Shown in pieces: positions 27,879 to 41,655 of a stretch of 45,961 bases of DNA. The translations under genes and the position numbers were made by a program. The notes beneath the pieces were generated by a model, which searched no databases, was not told the origin of the DNA, and saw only the letters and a program-made list of their open reading frames with translations. Source of the stretch: Gemmatimonadales bacterium (GTDB lineage: Bacteria; Gemmatimonadota; Gemmatimonadetes; Gemmatimonadales; GWC2-71-9); NCBI GenBank assembly GCA_013694695.1, contig JACDBX010000191.1:1-45961 (forward strand), written 5' to 3'. Position 1 is the stretch's first letter. The number at the start of each line of letters is the position of its first letter.

Positions 27879-28798
27879 CCATCCCGATGACCGCGAGCGA
27901 GCTTCCGCTCACGCTCTGGCGCCGCGGCAAGGTTCGCGAGGTGTACGTGGTCGACGCCGAGCGCCTGCTCATCGTGGCCAGCGACCGGGTCAGCGCGTTC
28001 GACGTCGTGATGGCCGAGGCCGTACCGCGCAAGGGCGCGGTGCTGACCCAGCTTTCCGCGTTCTGGTTTGAAGAGCTCGCGGGGGTCACGCCCTCGCACT
28101 TCATCACTGCCGACACCGACACGATTCTCGCGGCCGTGCCCGCCGTCGCGGCATACCGCAACGAGATCGATGCACGCGCGATGCTGGTATGGCGGACCGC
28201 ACCCGTGGCATTCGAGTGCGTGGTGCGCGGGTACATCGCTGGTTCCGCGTGGCTCGAGTACCGCCAGCACGGCACCCTCGCCGGCGAGCTGCTGCCCCGG
28301 GATCTCTCGGAGTCGTCGGTGCTCGACCCGCCGATGTTCTCCCCGGCCACCAAGGCCGAAACGGGTCATGACGAAAACGTGACATTCGACTCCATGAGCG
28401 CGGCGCTCGGGCCGGCGCTCGCGATCGCGCTTCGGGACACGTCGCTCGCCCTGTATGCAGCCGGTCGGGACCACGCTGCTCGGGCGGGGCTGATCATCGC
28501 CGACACCAAGTTCGAGTTCGGTCTCGACCGTACCGGACAGCCAATGCTGATCGACGAGGTGCTCACACCGGACAGCTCCCGGTTCTGGCCCGCCGACACT
28601 TACCAGCCGGGACGTAACCAGCCCAGTTTCGACAAACAGCCGCTCCGCGACTGGCTCGCGGCCGAACGCTCGGCTGGCCGATGGAACGGCGACGCACCGC
28701 CTCCGCCGCTGCCCGACCATGTCGTGGCCGCCACCTCTGACCGCTACACCGAGGCGTACCGCCGGCTCACCGGCCACGCCCTGCAGGAGATTCCCTGA
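27875..28798 (+). CDS. purC: Phosphoribosylaminoimidazole-succinocarboxamide synthase
   Basis: [72 protein letters not shown]. Confidence 0.96.
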   Translation: MTIPMTASELPLTLWRRGKVREVYVVDAERLLIVASDRVSAFDVVMAEAVPRKGAVLTQLSAFWFEELAGVTPSHFITADTDTILAAVPAVAAYRNEIDARAMLVWRTAPVAFECVVRGYIAGSAWLEYRQHGTLAGELLPRDLSESSVLDPPMFSPATKAETGHDENVTFDSMSAALGPALAIALRDTSLALYAAGRDHAARAGLIIADTKFEFGLDRTGQPMLIDEVLTPDSSRFWPADTYQPGRNQPSFDKQPLRDWLAAERSAGRWNGDAPPPPLPDHVVAATSDRYTEAYRRLTGHALQEIP

Positions 28799-29424
28799 TG
28801 CGCATTGCCCCCGAAGGGTGGCCGTTCATTCTTGCCGGCTGGGCGGTTCAGTTGGTGCTGGCCGTGATGGGGTGGTGGCTCGCCGCCGCCCTCTGGCTCC
28901 CGATTGCCATCTGGCTGCTGGTTTTCTTCCGCGACCCATTGCGTAACGGGCCGCGTGGTGCCGACGTGATCATTGCACCGGCCGACGGCAAGGTGGTGAG
29001 CGTCATCCCGATGCACGAACCCGACGTGATCGGGGGCACGGCGACCAGGATCTCGATCTTCATGAACGTCTTCAACGTGCACGTCAATCGTTACCCGGTT
29101 GATGGGCCGATCAGCTTCCGGCGCTACCGTCCCGGCAAGTTCTTCAACGCCGCCGACGAGAAGGCCGCGCTGGAGAACGAGCAGAGCGACGTCGGCATCA
29201 TCACCGCCCACGGACCAATCCTCACCCGCCAGATCGCCGGACTGATCGCGCGCCGGATCATCACTGATCACGGCGAGGGCGCGACCGCCCAACAGGGAGA
29301 ACGCATGGGATTGATCAGGTTCGGTTCCCGTGTCGATGTATTTGTGCCTGCTGGCGTGGAGGTGCTGGTCAAGGAGGGCCAGACCACGACGGCGGGCCAG
29401 ACCGTGATCGCGCGATGGAAATGA
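28798..29424 (+). CDS. psd: Phosphatidylserine decarboxylase proenzyme (short type)
   Basis: 208 aa; VVSVIPMHEPDVIGGTATRISIFMNVFNVHVNRYPVDG, C-terminal RMGLIRFGSRVDVFVP (Gly-Ser processing site). Confidence 0.94.
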   Translation: MRIAPEGWPFILAGWAVQLVLAVMGWWLAAALWLPIAIWLLVFFRDPLRNGPRGADVIIAPADGKVVSVIPMHEPDVIGGTATRISIFMNVFNVHVNRYPVDGPISFRRYRPGKFFNAADEKAALENEQSDVGIITAHGPILTRQIAGLIARRIITDHGEGATAQQGERMGLIRFGSRVDVFVPAGVEVLVKEGQTTTAGQTVIARWK

Positions 29425-30254
29425 GCAGCCTTCCCGCGCGCCGCACCGCGATGCGGCGGGTCGTGGTGGTGGTGCCGAGCGCGTTCACGCTCGGCAACCT
29501 CTTCTTCGGGATGTGGTCGATCGTCTCGGCATACAACGGCAACTACGTCTGGGCGGGCTGGTTCATCGTCTTCGCGGCCATCCTCGACACCCTCGATGGC
29601 CGCGTCGCCAGGATGTCGAACACGGGCTCACGGTTCGGTGCCGAGCTCGACTCACTGGTCGACGTGATCTCGTTCGGTGTGGCCCCCGCCCTGATCATGT
29701 ACTTCCTGGAGTTCTCCACCGCCGGCCGGTTCGCATGGGTGATCTGCTTCCTGTATGTCGTGGCCGCCGCCGTGCGCCTCGCGCGCTACAACGTCGTCGC
29801 CGCCCAGAGCAGCGGGAAGTATTCGTCGTGGTTCACCGGCCTGCCCTCTCCAGCGGCAGGCATCACGCTCGCCGTCTACTACGCCTTCTCGCAGACCGAC
29901 TGGTACGGACGCTCGCTCGCCTACTTCGACCTGCAGCATCAGGGTCTCGTGGCGCTGATCGTCCTCATCTCGGTGCTGATGGTGAGCAACGTCAAGTATC
30001 CGAAGTTCCCGGCTGCTGGTTTTCGCGGGCCCGCCCGACTGGCAGGGCTCGCCCTGTACATCGTGCTGATCGTCGGGGCGCTCGCCGTGCCCGCATACTT
30101 CTTCTTTCCCCTCGGCCTGACGTACATGGCCTTCGGGCTGCTGCGATCACTCGTGATCAACCTCAACCGCAATGATGAGCCCGACGATGCCGAGCGGGGA
30201 GACATCGCGCGACACCGACGCCGGCGCGAGAGCCGCCAGGAGCAGGACGGATGA
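29415..30254 (+). CDS. pssA: CDP-diacylglycerol--serine O-phosphatidyltransferase
   Basis: FAAILDTLDGRVARMSNTGSRFGAELDSLVDVISFGVAPALIMY (CDP-alcohol phosphotransferase DGxxAR...GxxxDxxxD) and multiple TMs. Confidence 0.95.
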   Translation: MEMSSLPARRTAMRRVVVVVPSAFTLGNLFFGMWSIVSAYNGNYVWAGWFIVFAAILDTLDGRVARMSNTGSRFGAELDSLVDVISFGVAPALIMYFLEFSTAGRFAWVICFLYVVAAAVRLARYNVVAAQSSGKYSSWFTGLPSPAAGITLAVYYAFSQTDWYGRSLAYFDLQHQGLVALIVLISVLMVSNVKYPKFPAAGFRGPARLAGLALYIVLIVGALAVPAYFFFPLGLTYMAFGLLRSLVINLNRNDEPDDAERGDIARHRRRRESRQEQDG

Positions 30255-30499
30255 CCTTTCGTGTGCAAGTGCGGGTGATCCCGCGTCCCGGGTTGCTCGA
30301 TCCCCAGGGTCAGGCGGTCGAACACGCCCTTGGCTCCCTCGGCTTTGCCGGTGTCGGTTCGGTGCGAGTTGGCAAGGCGATCGAGCTCTCCATCGATGCG
30401 GCTTCGGCGGACGAGGCGCGCGCAGCAGCCCGCGCAATGTGTGATCGCCTGCTCGCCAACCCGGTGACAGAGGACTACGCAATCGAGGTCGAGGCGTGA
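30251..30499 (+). CDS. purS: FGAM synthase subunit PurS
   Basis: 82 aa; FRVQVRVIPRPGLLDPQGQAVEHALGSLGFAGVGSVRVGKAIEL. Confidence 0.93.
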   Translation: MTFRVQVRVIPRPGLLDPQGQAVEHALGSLGFAGVGSVRVGKAIELSIDAASADEARAAARAMCDRLLANPVTEDYAIEVEA

Positions 30500-31200
30500 G
30501 CGCACGCGTTGCGGTGGTGCGCTTCCCCGGCAGCAACTGCGAGGACGAGACACTTGCCGCGGTCGAGCGGGCCGGCGCCGCCGGCGTCCTGCTCGACTAC
30601 CGCGCCACGTCGCTCGACGGCGCCGACGCGGTGCTCCTGCCGGGCGGGTTCTCGTACGGTGACTATCTGCGGTCGGGAGCAATCGCCCGGTTTGCGCCGG
30701 TGATGGACGCGGTCCGCGCTCACGCCGATGCCGGTGGAGTGGTCATCGGCATCTGCAATGGTTTCCAGATCGCCTGCGAGGCCGGCCTGCTACCTGGCGC
30801 CCTCCTGCGCAACGCGCAGCAGCGATTCACGTCGCGACCGGTCGATGTTCGCATCGAGCGCGCCGACACGGTGTGCACCACCCGCTTCACCGTTGGCGAC
30901 GTGATCCGCATACCGGTCGCCCACGGCGAGGGACGCTACGTGGCCGACGCCGACACCCTCGACCGCCTCGAGGGCGATGGACTCGTGGTGATGCGTTACG
31001 TGCAGGAGGACGGCGCAGACGCCCCGCACAACCCGAACGGCTCCGCGCGCGACATTGCAGGGATCTGCAATGCGGCGGGCAACGTGGTCGGTTTCATGCC
31101 GCACCCGGAGCGCCTCGCCGACGCCGTGCTTGGTTCCGATGCCGGGCACCGTATCTTCACGTCACTGGTCGATCGCCTCGGCGCCGCGGTGTCCGCATGA
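30496..31200 (+). CDS. purQ: FGAM synthase glutaminase subunit PurQ
   Basis: [67 protein letters not shown]. Confidence 0.96.
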   Translation: MSARVAVVRFPGSNCEDETLAAVERAGAAGVLLDYRATSLDGADAVLLPGGFSYGDYLRSGAIARFAPVMDAVRAHADAGGVVIGICNGFQIACEAGLLPGALLRNAQQRFTSRPVDVRIERADTVCTTRFTVGDVIRIPVAHGEGRYVADADTLDRLEGDGLVVMRYVQEDGADAPHNPNGSARDIAGICNAAGNVVGFMPHPERLADAVLGSDAGHRIFTSLVDRLGAAVSA

Positions 31201-33488
31201 CGGCCGTGGTCCACGCCGAGGCCTTTCCCGGAGAGCGGCCGGTCACCGACGCGGTGGTTCGCGAGCACAAGCTCAACGAGCTCGAGTACACGGCCATCGA
31301 GCGACTTCTCGGGCGTACCCCGACCCTCACCGAGCTTGGCATCTTCTCGGCGCTCTGGTCGGAACACTGTTCGTACAAGCACACGAAGCCGGTACTGCGT
31401 CGCTTCCCCACCGAAGGACCGCAGGTGGTTCAGGGGCCGGGGGAGAACGCCGGAGTACTTCGGCTCCCCGATGGCTGGGCGGTGGCGTTCAAGATCGAAT
31501 CGCACAATCACCCGAGCGCGGTCGAACCCTACCAGGGCGCCGCCACCGGTGTTGGCGGCATCCTGCGCGATGTCTTTACCATGGGTGCCCGGCCCGTGGC
31601 CGTGCTCAATTCGCTTCGCCTCGGTCCGCTGGACGATCCGCGCAATCGGTACCTCTTCGCCGGCATCGTGAAGGGCGTAGGTGACTACGGCAACTGCATG
31701 GGCGTGCCGACGCTCGGCGGTGAGGTGTCGTTCTCGTCGTGCTACAGCGGCAATCCGCTGGTGAACGCCATGGCGGTCGGCATTCTTCGTGAGACCGACC
31801 TGGCCACAGCCCGCGCGCATGGCGTCGGCAATGTGCTGCTGACCGTGGGCGCAAGCACAGGCCGCGACGGCATTCATGGTGCGTCGTTCGCGTCGGAAGA
31901 TCTCACCGCCGAGAGCGAGAAGCGTCGCCCCCAGGTGCAAGTGGGGGATCCGTTCACCGAGAAGCTCCTGCTGGAGGCATCGTTGGAGCTCATCACCTCC
32001 GGGCAAATCGTCGCGATCCAGGACATGGGTGCCGCCGGCCTGACGTCGTCATCCGCCGAGATGGCGGCGCGCGGTGGCGTGGGCGTCGAACTCGACACGT
32101 CGCTCGTGCCGACCCGCGAGCCCGGGATGACGCCCTACGAAATCATGCTGTCCGAGTCGCAGGAACGAATGCTGGTGGTGGCCGAGCCGCACCAGGTGGA
32201 ACGCATCCAGGCAATCTGCAGAAAGTGGGAGCTTGACGCGACGCCGGTTGGACGAGTCACCGACGATGGCATCTTCCGGGTGATCCACGACGGCCGAACG
32301 GTGGCCGCGATCCCCGGTGCGGAACTGGTCGATGGGTGCCCGATGTACGCGCCGCCCGCCGAGGAATCGCCCAAGGCACGGCAGCGGCGTTCGCTCGTGC
32401 CCGTGAAGGCGGCGCCCGACCTGCACCTCGTCCTCGAGCAATTGCTGGACGCGCCCACAATCGCGAGCAAGCGTTGGGTGTTCGAGCAGTATGACTCCAC
32501 GGTCCGGGCGGGATCCGCGATCCTGCCCGGTGGAGACGCGGGCGTGCTGCGGGTTCCCGGCACGCGGTTCGGCGTGGCGATGACGGTCGACTGCAATGCG
32601 CGTCATGTCCTCCTTGATCCGTACGAGGGGGGCAAGGGCGCCGTCGCCGAGGCCGCCCGCAACATCGCTTGCACCGGCGCACGCCCGCTGGGGATCACGG
32701 ACTGCCTCAATTTCGGCAACCCGCAAGTTCCCGCGATCTTCCACCAGTTTGTCGAGGCGTGTCGCGGGATCGCCGAGGCATGCATCGCATTCGATACTCC
32801 GGTGACCGGCGGCAATGTCTCGCTGTACAACCAGAACCCCGATGGTGCCATCGACCCCACGCCCACGATCGGGATGGTTGGCCTGATCGATAACATCACC
32901 CTTGCGGTCCCCAGCCATTTCCGGCACGAAGGCGATGCCATCCTCCTGCTGGGGACCCCGAAGGGTCACCTCGGCGGGAGCGCCTACTGGGCGGAGGTGC
33001 TTGATTGCGTGGGTGGACCGCCGCCACCCGTCGACCTTGCGGCCGAGCGTGGGCTGCAGGAAACCCTGATCGCTGCCGCGGCCAGCGGCCTGCTCATGTC
33101 GGCCCATGACCTGTCTGAAGGCGGACTGGCCGTCGCGCTCGGGGAGTGCTGCATCGGCGGACCATGGGCCACGACGACTTTCGGGTGCGATGTGGAGCTG
33201 GGTCAGCATGCTGACCAGCTCACCGATGAGCAGTGGTTGTTCGGTGAGGAGGGCGCCCGGGCCGTGGTCTCGTGCTCGCCGCAACATGTCGCCGAGCTGC
33301 AGCGTCTGGCGGCGTCGCACGCGATTCCATGCCATTACCTTGGCCTCGTGGCAGCCCCGGATGGCGAGATGCGGGTGCGGCGTCGCGAGCGGGTGTACGC
33401 CTGGCCTGTCCGCCGGCTCCGGAAGCTTCACCTCGACGCGATCCCGCGCCGTATGGCCGCCGACACCACCGTCATAGCAGGGAGCTGA
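31197..33488 (+). CDS. purL: FGAM synthase large subunit PurL
   Basis: ATG at 31197 ([18 protein letters not shown]); [58 protein letters not shown]. Confidence 0.96.
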   Translation: MTAVVHAEAFPGERPVTDAVVREHKLNELEYTAIERLLGRTPTLTELGIFSALWSEHCSYKHTKPVLRRFPTEGPQVVQGPGENAGVLRLPDGWAVAFKIESHNHPSAVEPYQGAATGVGGILRDVFTMGARPVAVLNSLRLGPLDDPRNRYLFAGIVKGVGDYGNCMGVPTLGGEVSFSSCYSGNPLVNAMAVGILRETDLATARAHGVGNVLLTVGASTGRDGIHGASFASEDLTAESEKRRPQVQVGDPFTEKLLLEASLELITSGQIVAIQDMGAAGLTSSSAEMAARGGVGVELDTSLVPTREPGMTPYEIMLSESQERMLVVAEPHQVERIQAICRKWELDATPVGRVTDDGIFRVIHDGRTVAAIPGAELVDGCPMYAPPAEESPKARQRRSLVPVKAAPDLHLVLEQLLDAPTIASKRWVFEQYDSTVRAGSAILPGGDAGVLRVPGTRFGVAMTVDCNARHVLLDPYEGGKGAVAEAARNIACTGARPLGITDCLNFGNPQVPAIFHQFVEACRGIAEACIAFDTPVTGGNVSLYNQNPDGAIDPTPTIGMVGLIDNITLAVPSHFRHEGDAILLLGTPKGHLGGSAYWAEVLDCVGGPPPPVDLAAERGLQETLIAAAASGLLMSAHDLSEGGLAVALGECCIGGPWATTTFGCDVELGQHADQLTDEQWLFGEEGARAVVSCSPQHVAELQRLAASHAIPCHYLGLVAAPDGEMRVRRRERVYAWPVRRLRKLHLDAIPRRMAADTTVIAGS

Positions 33489-33491
33489 ATC

Positions 33492-34882
33492 ATGTGCGGC
33501 GTGATCGGCGTTTCCGGGATTCCCGATGCCTCGCGAGTGGCCTACCTCGGCCTCTATGCCCTGCAACATCGCGGGCAGGAGAGCGCCGGGATCGTCGCCC
33601 TCGATGCTGACGTTCGCGCCCGCATCCACCGCGTGATGGGGCTGGTCGCCGACGGCTTCGATGAATCGGTCTTTGCATCGCTCACCGGCGACGTCGCGGT
33701 CGGGCACACCCGATACTCGACTGCAGGAAGCACGGTGCTGGCGAATGCGCAGCCCTATCTCGTCAATTATCACGCCGGCCCACTTTCGGTCTCCCACAAC
33801 GGCAACATCGTGAATGCCGACGAGATCCGGGAGGAGCTGGTTCGCGACGGTGCGATCTTCTCGTCGAGCAGCGACACCGAGGTCCTGATCCACCTGATCG
33901 CGCGGTCCGACGCACCGGATGTCGAGGGTCAGATCCGCTCGGCGCTCGAGCGCGTCGATGGCGCCTGCTCGGTGGTGATCTCGGTGGGCCGCACGATCTA
34001 TGCAGCCGTCGACAGTCGGGGCTTCCGGCCAATGGTGGTCGGACGGCTCGGAGGTGGGATCATCGTAGCGTCGGAAACATGCGCGCTCGACCTCGTGGGC
34101 GCGGCGAGCATGTGCGAACTCGAACCCGGCCAGTTTGTACGCATCGAGGATGGTGAGGTCACCGACCTCGAGCCGCTGTCTCCGCGGCGGGTGACGCGCT
34201 GCATCTTCGAGCTGGTGTACTTCGCGCGACCCGACTCCACCATCTTCGGGCACAGCGTCGACCGGGTTCGCAGGGAGCTCGGGCGCCAGCTCGCCCGGTT
34301 CCACCCTGCGCCCGGCGCCGACGTGGTTTTCTCCGTCCCCGACAGCGCGAACGTGATGGCGCTGGGTTACTCAGAGACCTCCGGCGTCAAGCTGGAGCAC
34401 GGGCTGATCCGAAACCACTACGTGGGGCGCACCTTCATCAACCCCACCCAGGCGCTGCGGGTCGAGAAGGTCCGCATCAAGTTCAACCCCGTCCGCGAAG
34501 TGATCGAAGGCAAGAGCGTGGTCGTGATTGACGACTCGCTGGTGCGGGGCACCACGAGCAAGGGACTGGTCCGGATGATCCGTGCGGCCGGCGCTCGCGA
34601 GGTTCACCTCAGGCTGGGCTCACCACCGATCACCGGTCCGTGTCACTACGGTATCGACACCCCAAACCGCAATGAACTGATCGCCGCGACGCACTCGCCC
34701 GAGGAGATCCGCCAGTATCTCGGGGTCGACACCCTTGAGTACCTGACACTCGACGAGATGATCGACGCGGCCGGCCATGATACACCGTACTGTCACGCCT
34801 GCTTCTCGGGCGATTATCCCACCCTGGTCGAACTGACTTCATCGGCCGAACGCCGATCCTCCCCTGCCGTGGCGGTCCCCGC

Positions 34883-34886
<4 letters not shown>
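33492..34886 (+). CDS. purF: Amidophosphoribosyltransferase
   Basis: MCGVIGVSG (N-terminal Cys nucleophile), LQHRGQESAGIVA, VVVIDDSLVRGTTSKGLVRMIRAAGAREVHLRLGSPPI. Confidence 0.96.
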
Positions 34887-37548
<2,662 letters not shown>

Positions 37549-37552
<4 letters not shown>

Positions 37553-38046
37553 GCACGCCACTGGTCGGTCTCGTCATGGGGAGCGACTCCGACTGGAGCG
37601 TGATGCGTCACGCGGCAACACGCCTCGAGGAGTTCGGCGTCGCTTTCGAGTCCCGGGTCGTCTCGGCGCACCGCACACCCGACCTGCTCTTCGAGTACGC
37701 GGCGGAGGCGGAGGCCCGGGGGATCCGGTGCATCATCGCGGGTGCCGGCGGCGCGGCGCACCTTCCAGGGATGCTTGCCGCCAAGACCACGGTGCCAATT
37801 CTTGGCGTGCCGGTGCCGAGCACCTACCTCAATGGCATCGATTCGCTCCTCTCGATCGTGCAGATGCCAGCAGGTATTCCCGTGGCAACGTTCTCGATCG
37901 GTGAGGCGGGTGCTCACAACGCCGCGCTCTTTGCGGTCGCGATGCTGGCACGCACCGACTCCGCCCTCGCCGACCGGCTGCGCGCATTCCGCGCATCCCA
38001 GGACCGGAACGTCCGGTCCCGCATCCTCCCTCCCGACCCGGCGTGA
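37549..38046 (+). CDS. purE: N5-carboxyaminoimidazole ribonucleotide mutase
   Basis: GTG start overlapping the ppdK stop; [69 protein letters not shown]. Confidence 0.96.
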
Positions 38047-39179
38047 TCCTGCCCGGCGGTACGCTCGGCGTCGTGGGCGGCGGCCAGCTGGGCCGGATGT
38101 TCACCGCCGAGGCGCAGCGCATGGGGTACCATGTGGTGGTGCTGGATCCGGATTCCGACGCACCGGCAGGACGGATCGCCGATAGGCACCTGGTACGACC
38201 GTGGACCGACCCCGACGCCCTCACCGACATGGGGGCAGCCTGCGACGCGATCACCACCGAGTTCGAAAACGTCCCCGCCGCGTCGCTTCGCGCGCTTGCC
38301 GCCCACGCACCGATCCGTCCATCGGCCGCGGCAGTGGCACCCACCCAGAACCGGATTGACGAGAAGGAGTTGCTGGCGTCGCTCGGCATCGCGGTCGGTG
38401 AATGGGCGCCGGTTCGCACGGCACGGGATCTCGACTCGGCGTGGCGCGTGGTGGGCAGCGGTCCGGCAGTCCTCAAGACCGCAACACTCGGCTACGACGG
38501 CAAGGGACAGCAGCTGATCGCGAGTGCTTCAGAGCTGGCACCGGCATTTGCCGCGCTGGGCGGGAAGGCTTGCGTGCTGGAGCGTCGGCTGGAGCTGGAC
38601 CGTGAGGTGTCGGTGATGGTGGCGCGCGGCGCCGACGGTAACGTTGTCACATGGCCGCTCGCGGGGAACGTGCATATCAATGGGATCCTTCATACATCGG
38701 CGGCGCCGGCCGACGTGCCAGAGGCGCTCAGCGCGGCCGCTCGCGACACAGCGACGACCATCATCACAGCGCTCGATTATGTCGGCGTGATGGGTGTGGA
38801 ATGTTTCGTGGTCGGTGGTGCGGTGCTGGTCAACGAGGTGGCGCCCCGCCCGCACAACAGCGGGCACTGGACCCTCGACGCGTGCGAGACCTCGCAGTTC
38901 GAGCAGCAGGTGCGGACGCTGGCCGGGCTCCCGCTCGGTACAACCGATGCCGTTTGTGCTGCGGTGATGGTCAATTTGCTCGGCGATCTCTGGCAGCACG
39001 GGCCGCCGCGGTGGGAACGGGCGCTCGCCGTCCCCGGCGTGAGGCTGCACCTCTATGGCAAGACCACCGCCCGCCCTGGCCGGAAGATGGGGCACCTCAC
39101 CGCACTCGGTCCGACCGGCGCAGAGGCGCACCGGAGGGCGATGGCGGCGTGGGGAATGCTGGCAAACTCGGACGACTAG
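38043..39179 (+). CDS. purK: N5-carboxyaminoimidazole ribonucleotide synthase
   Basis: [66 protein letters not shown]. Confidence 0.96.
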   Translation: MILPGGTLGVVGGGQLGRMFTAEAQRMGYHVVVLDPDSDAPAGRIADRHLVRPWTDPDALTDMGAACDAITTEFENVPAASLRALAAHAPIRPSAAAVAPTQNRIDEKELLASLGIAVGEWAPVRTARDLDSAWRVVGSGPAVLKTATLGYDGKGQQLIASASELAPAFAALGGKACVLERRLELDREVSVMVARGADGNVVTWPLAGNVHINGILHTSAAPADVPEALSAAARDTATTIITALDYVGVMGVECFVVGGAVLVNEVAPRPHNSGHWTLDACETSQFEQQVRTLAGLPLGTTDAVCAAVMVNLLGDLWQHGPPRWERALAVPGVRLHLYGKTTARPGRKMGHLTALGPTGAEAHRRAMAAWGMLANSDD

Positions 39180-39190
39180 CTCCGGAGCTA
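39177..39190. terminator. Possible weak hairpin between convergent genes
   Basis: Perfect 14-bp palindrome TAGCTCCGGAGCTA beginning at the purK stop codon; no clear T tract. Confidence 0.25.
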
Positions 39191-39216
39191 CCAGTTTACG
39201 CCGGACGACTCGGCAT

Positions 39217-40155
39217 TCATTTCGACGGTGGTCCCGCCACCCACGTCAGCGGGACGTCTGAACCAGCGGTGAATACCGGCATTTGTTGAACGACGGTCCC
39301 AGTCTTGGCATCGAGAATCTCGAGAGAGACGTGCGGTGAAACCCGATCCCCGTACACAACCGAGAGGAAGCGCCCGTCGGGCGACCAAGCAAGGTTGACC
39401 ACCACCCGGTAGGTTCCGCGCTTGGCAACCGCTTGCGTGATTGGATTCATCACGGCGACCAACATGGTGTCGCGATTCAGTCCGGCCCTTTCATAATACG
39501 CCACCGCAATGTCGCCGGTCGCCGGAGAGACCGCCACCACCTGTGTGTTCGCCGGCCCTACGGTATCGGGCGCTGCGCCCGGCACTGTGATGTCGAGCCG
39601 GAGCAAGGCCGACTCCAAATTGTAGTTTTCAGCGAAATAGAGGTACCGCCCGTCGGGCGACCATGCAGATGTTCCTCCAATGAACCGGTCCGGCGGAATG
39701 GAATACAGGGCGGTTTCGCCCGAGCGGTCGATATTGACAAGCACGAAGTGGGGCCGCGCAAAACCCAGCGGTGTCCTCCGCGCCAGAACACGTTGTCCAT
39801 CGGGATGCCACGTGACCCGCCAATCTGCATAGCTGTTGGTGATGTCCCGTGCCAAGCCAGTCGATAGCTTGTAGATGATTACCTTGCCCAACTCGGTGAA
39901 GGCGAGCCACTCCCCATCCGGTGACACCGTCGGAAACGGCACGGTCCCGAACGGAATGGCAAGCGTGTCGAACCGCTGTGTTGCCACGTCGATGGCGATC
40001 ACCCGGAACGCATTCCCGGGCGTGACATCACCCGTGTAGATGATGCCGCTCGGTCGCACCGGGTCCGGCGGTGTGGTGACATCGCCACCGCAAGCAGCGA
40101 CCACCAACGCGAGCGACAGCCCCCAGCCGGCCCTCGGCGTGCGGGCCCGCAGCAT
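39217..40155 (-). CDS. Predicted lipoprotein with TolB/WD40-like beta-propeller repeats
   Basis: MLRARTPRAGWGLSLALVVAACGGD (lipobox VAAC); repeated SPDGEWLAF, HPDGQRVLAR, SPDGRYLYFAE, SPDGRFLSVVY. TGATG coupling with the upstream gene. Confidence 0.8.
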   Translation of the reverse strand: MLRARTPRAGWGLSLALVVAACGGDVTTPPDPVRPSGIIYTGDVTPGNAFRVIAIDVATQRFDTLAIPFGTVPFPTVSPDGEWLAFTELGKVIIYKLSTGLARDITNSYADWRVTWHPDGQRVLARRTPLGFARPHFVLVNIDRSGETALYSIPPDRFIGGTSAWSPDGRYLYFAENYNLESALLRLDITVPGAAPDTVGPANTQVVAVSPATGDIAVAYYERAGLNRDTMLVAVMNPITQAVAKRGTYRVVVNLAWSPDGRFLSVVYGDRVSPHVSLEILDAKTGTVVQQMPVFTAGSDVPLTWVAGPPSK

Positions 40156-41551
40156 CAACAACCTCCTACCGCGTCGGTTTCGCCGCCACCCGATTTACCG
40201 GTCTTACGCTGGTCGCTTGGCGGCGGCGGGCTGAACTGATCTCCCCCTCCCCCGGCCCCCGTGCAGACAAACAGATATTCGGTGGTGTCAAATCCGTTCA
40301 CGCTGGCAATGAACGTAAGTCGGTACGACGCTGATGCGGGAACCGAGAAACTTACGCTGGGCCCAGTGGCCAGCGTCGTCTGGTTCGGAGTCAGGCTGCT
40401 GATGATCTGCCACGAAACCGGCCCAGGTGCCGCGGGATCTGAAAGGGCAGCCGTGGCCGTGTGACCGCCGGGCGTAACCACCGGTGACTCGCTGAAGGTG
40501 ATCGACGTCACCTGCAGCGGTAGCGGCGTGGGAACTTTCACCGCCACGATGACGCTGTCGCCCAGCTCGAGAAATGGCGTCCACATGGTAAAGCCGCTCG
40601 GTGTTCCGCTAGACGGGAGCAAACGGATCATTGCCGTCCCGGTGGCCACTCCAGTGACGAGCCCGGTCGACGTGACCGTCGCGCGGGACGCATCGCTCGA
40701 CACCACATAGTGATCACCCCATCCTTTGCTCAGATTCGCCGCACTAGGGTCGTCGGTGCGCCACGCCGAAAGCGATAGCTGCACCGTGTTCTGGGGCGCA
40801 AGGCTGTCCACAAGGGTGGGGTAGACATCGGTGCCAATGATCAACGGCTGGTTGAAGAAGAAAGCGTCCAGGTTCGTTCCGGCGTAAGCGCGGAAAATGG
40901 GCTCGACTTCGTGGTGACATATGCCTTCGGGGATGAAGTTCCCCTCGGCCGCCTTCGGCAGAAATGTCACGCAATTCAGCGTGAAGGGGTATTGCGCGTC
41001 CCGCGGACCACCAGCATGGACATTGCTGTAGCCAAGTACGTGCGCGAGTTCATGCTTGATCGCGTTGACCAGGCTGCCCCTGTTCAGGTTGTTGCATGAT
41101 GACGATGTCGCGGGGATGATAGTGACAATCGTCGGGCGTGAGTTGCCGTCTACGTCCGTAACACCGCAGTACGCTGAGCCGGTTCCCGTGACCGTCACCG
41201 TCACGACCCCGCCGCCCTGACTCGCCGCGAGAATGGGCGAACCGGTGTAGCGCCCCTGTGCAAGCAACGTGTTCCATGCAGCAACAGCATCCGAAATCGA
41301 ACCGTCGATGTTGTTGGGCGAGCCGACCGTAATGGTGTAGTTGGGATACCAACACGTGGGGTCGACGGGTGTTGAGCCGCTGGGGGTACAGAGTCCACCC
41401 GCCAAGACCGAGGCGGCAATAACGCCCGGCGAGTCGGACGAGGGGGTCGTGCCGGGCTCAGCACACGCCGTGGCGAGGATCAGGGAAGCGGCAACAGTCG
41501 CACGCAGTGCATTCGAGGGCCGGGCGGTTGCCCGGCGGGGGGGGGATACAT
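40155..41551 (-). CDS. Putative secreted zinc metalloprotease lipoprotein with Big_2-like domain; 5' end frameshifted or phase-variable in this sequence
   Basis: NAIKHELAHVLGYSNVHAGG (HExxHxxG), Ig-like YVVSSDASRATVTSTGLVTGVATGTAMIRL. Reading frame upstream of 41405 continues as ...ALRATVAASLILATACAEPGTTPSSDSPG (signal peptide with lipobox), but the SD-preceded ATG at 41551 is one base out of frame because of a 9-nt G tract. Confidence 0.65.
41537..41545. repeat. G9 homopolymer tract (C9 on the coding strand)
   Basis: cccggc GGGGGGGGG ataCAT: nine consecutive G between the candidate ATG (41551-41549) and the lipoprotein frame. Confidence 0.9.
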
Positions 41552-41583
41552 GCGAACCTCAGGGATAGGGGTAACGAAGCATC

Positions 41584-41606
41584 GGCGCGGGTACCGCGCC
41601 TGTCAA
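41584..41606 (-). promoter_or_regulatory. Candidate promoter with inverted repeat in the spacer
   Basis: Minus strand TTGACA (41606-41601) followed by exactly 17 nt GGCGCGGTACCCGCGCC (7-bp inverted repeat), then a weak GATGCT. Confidence 0.35.
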
Positions 41607-41634
41607 GGGGATGCAATTCGCTGCCCCACAGACG

Positions 41635-41650
41635 TGGCCACCGGTGGCCA
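41635..41650. terminator. Perfect palindrome TGGCCACCGGTGGCCA just after the oligopeptidase stop, possible terminator stem
   Basis: 16-bp perfect dyad 5 nt beyond the minus-strand stop at 41656; no U tract. Confidence 0.35.
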
Positions 41651-41655
41651 TCTCG

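Noticed and set aside
28366-28599. Small ORFs antisense to purC and similar 60-100 aa ORFs throughout
   Set aside because: Dozens of such ORFs are expected by chance at this GC content; none shows a plausible domain or independent regulatory context.
32049-34304. 751-aa minus-strand ORF
   Set aside because: Antisense to purL/purF with no domain signature; high-GC shadow ORF.
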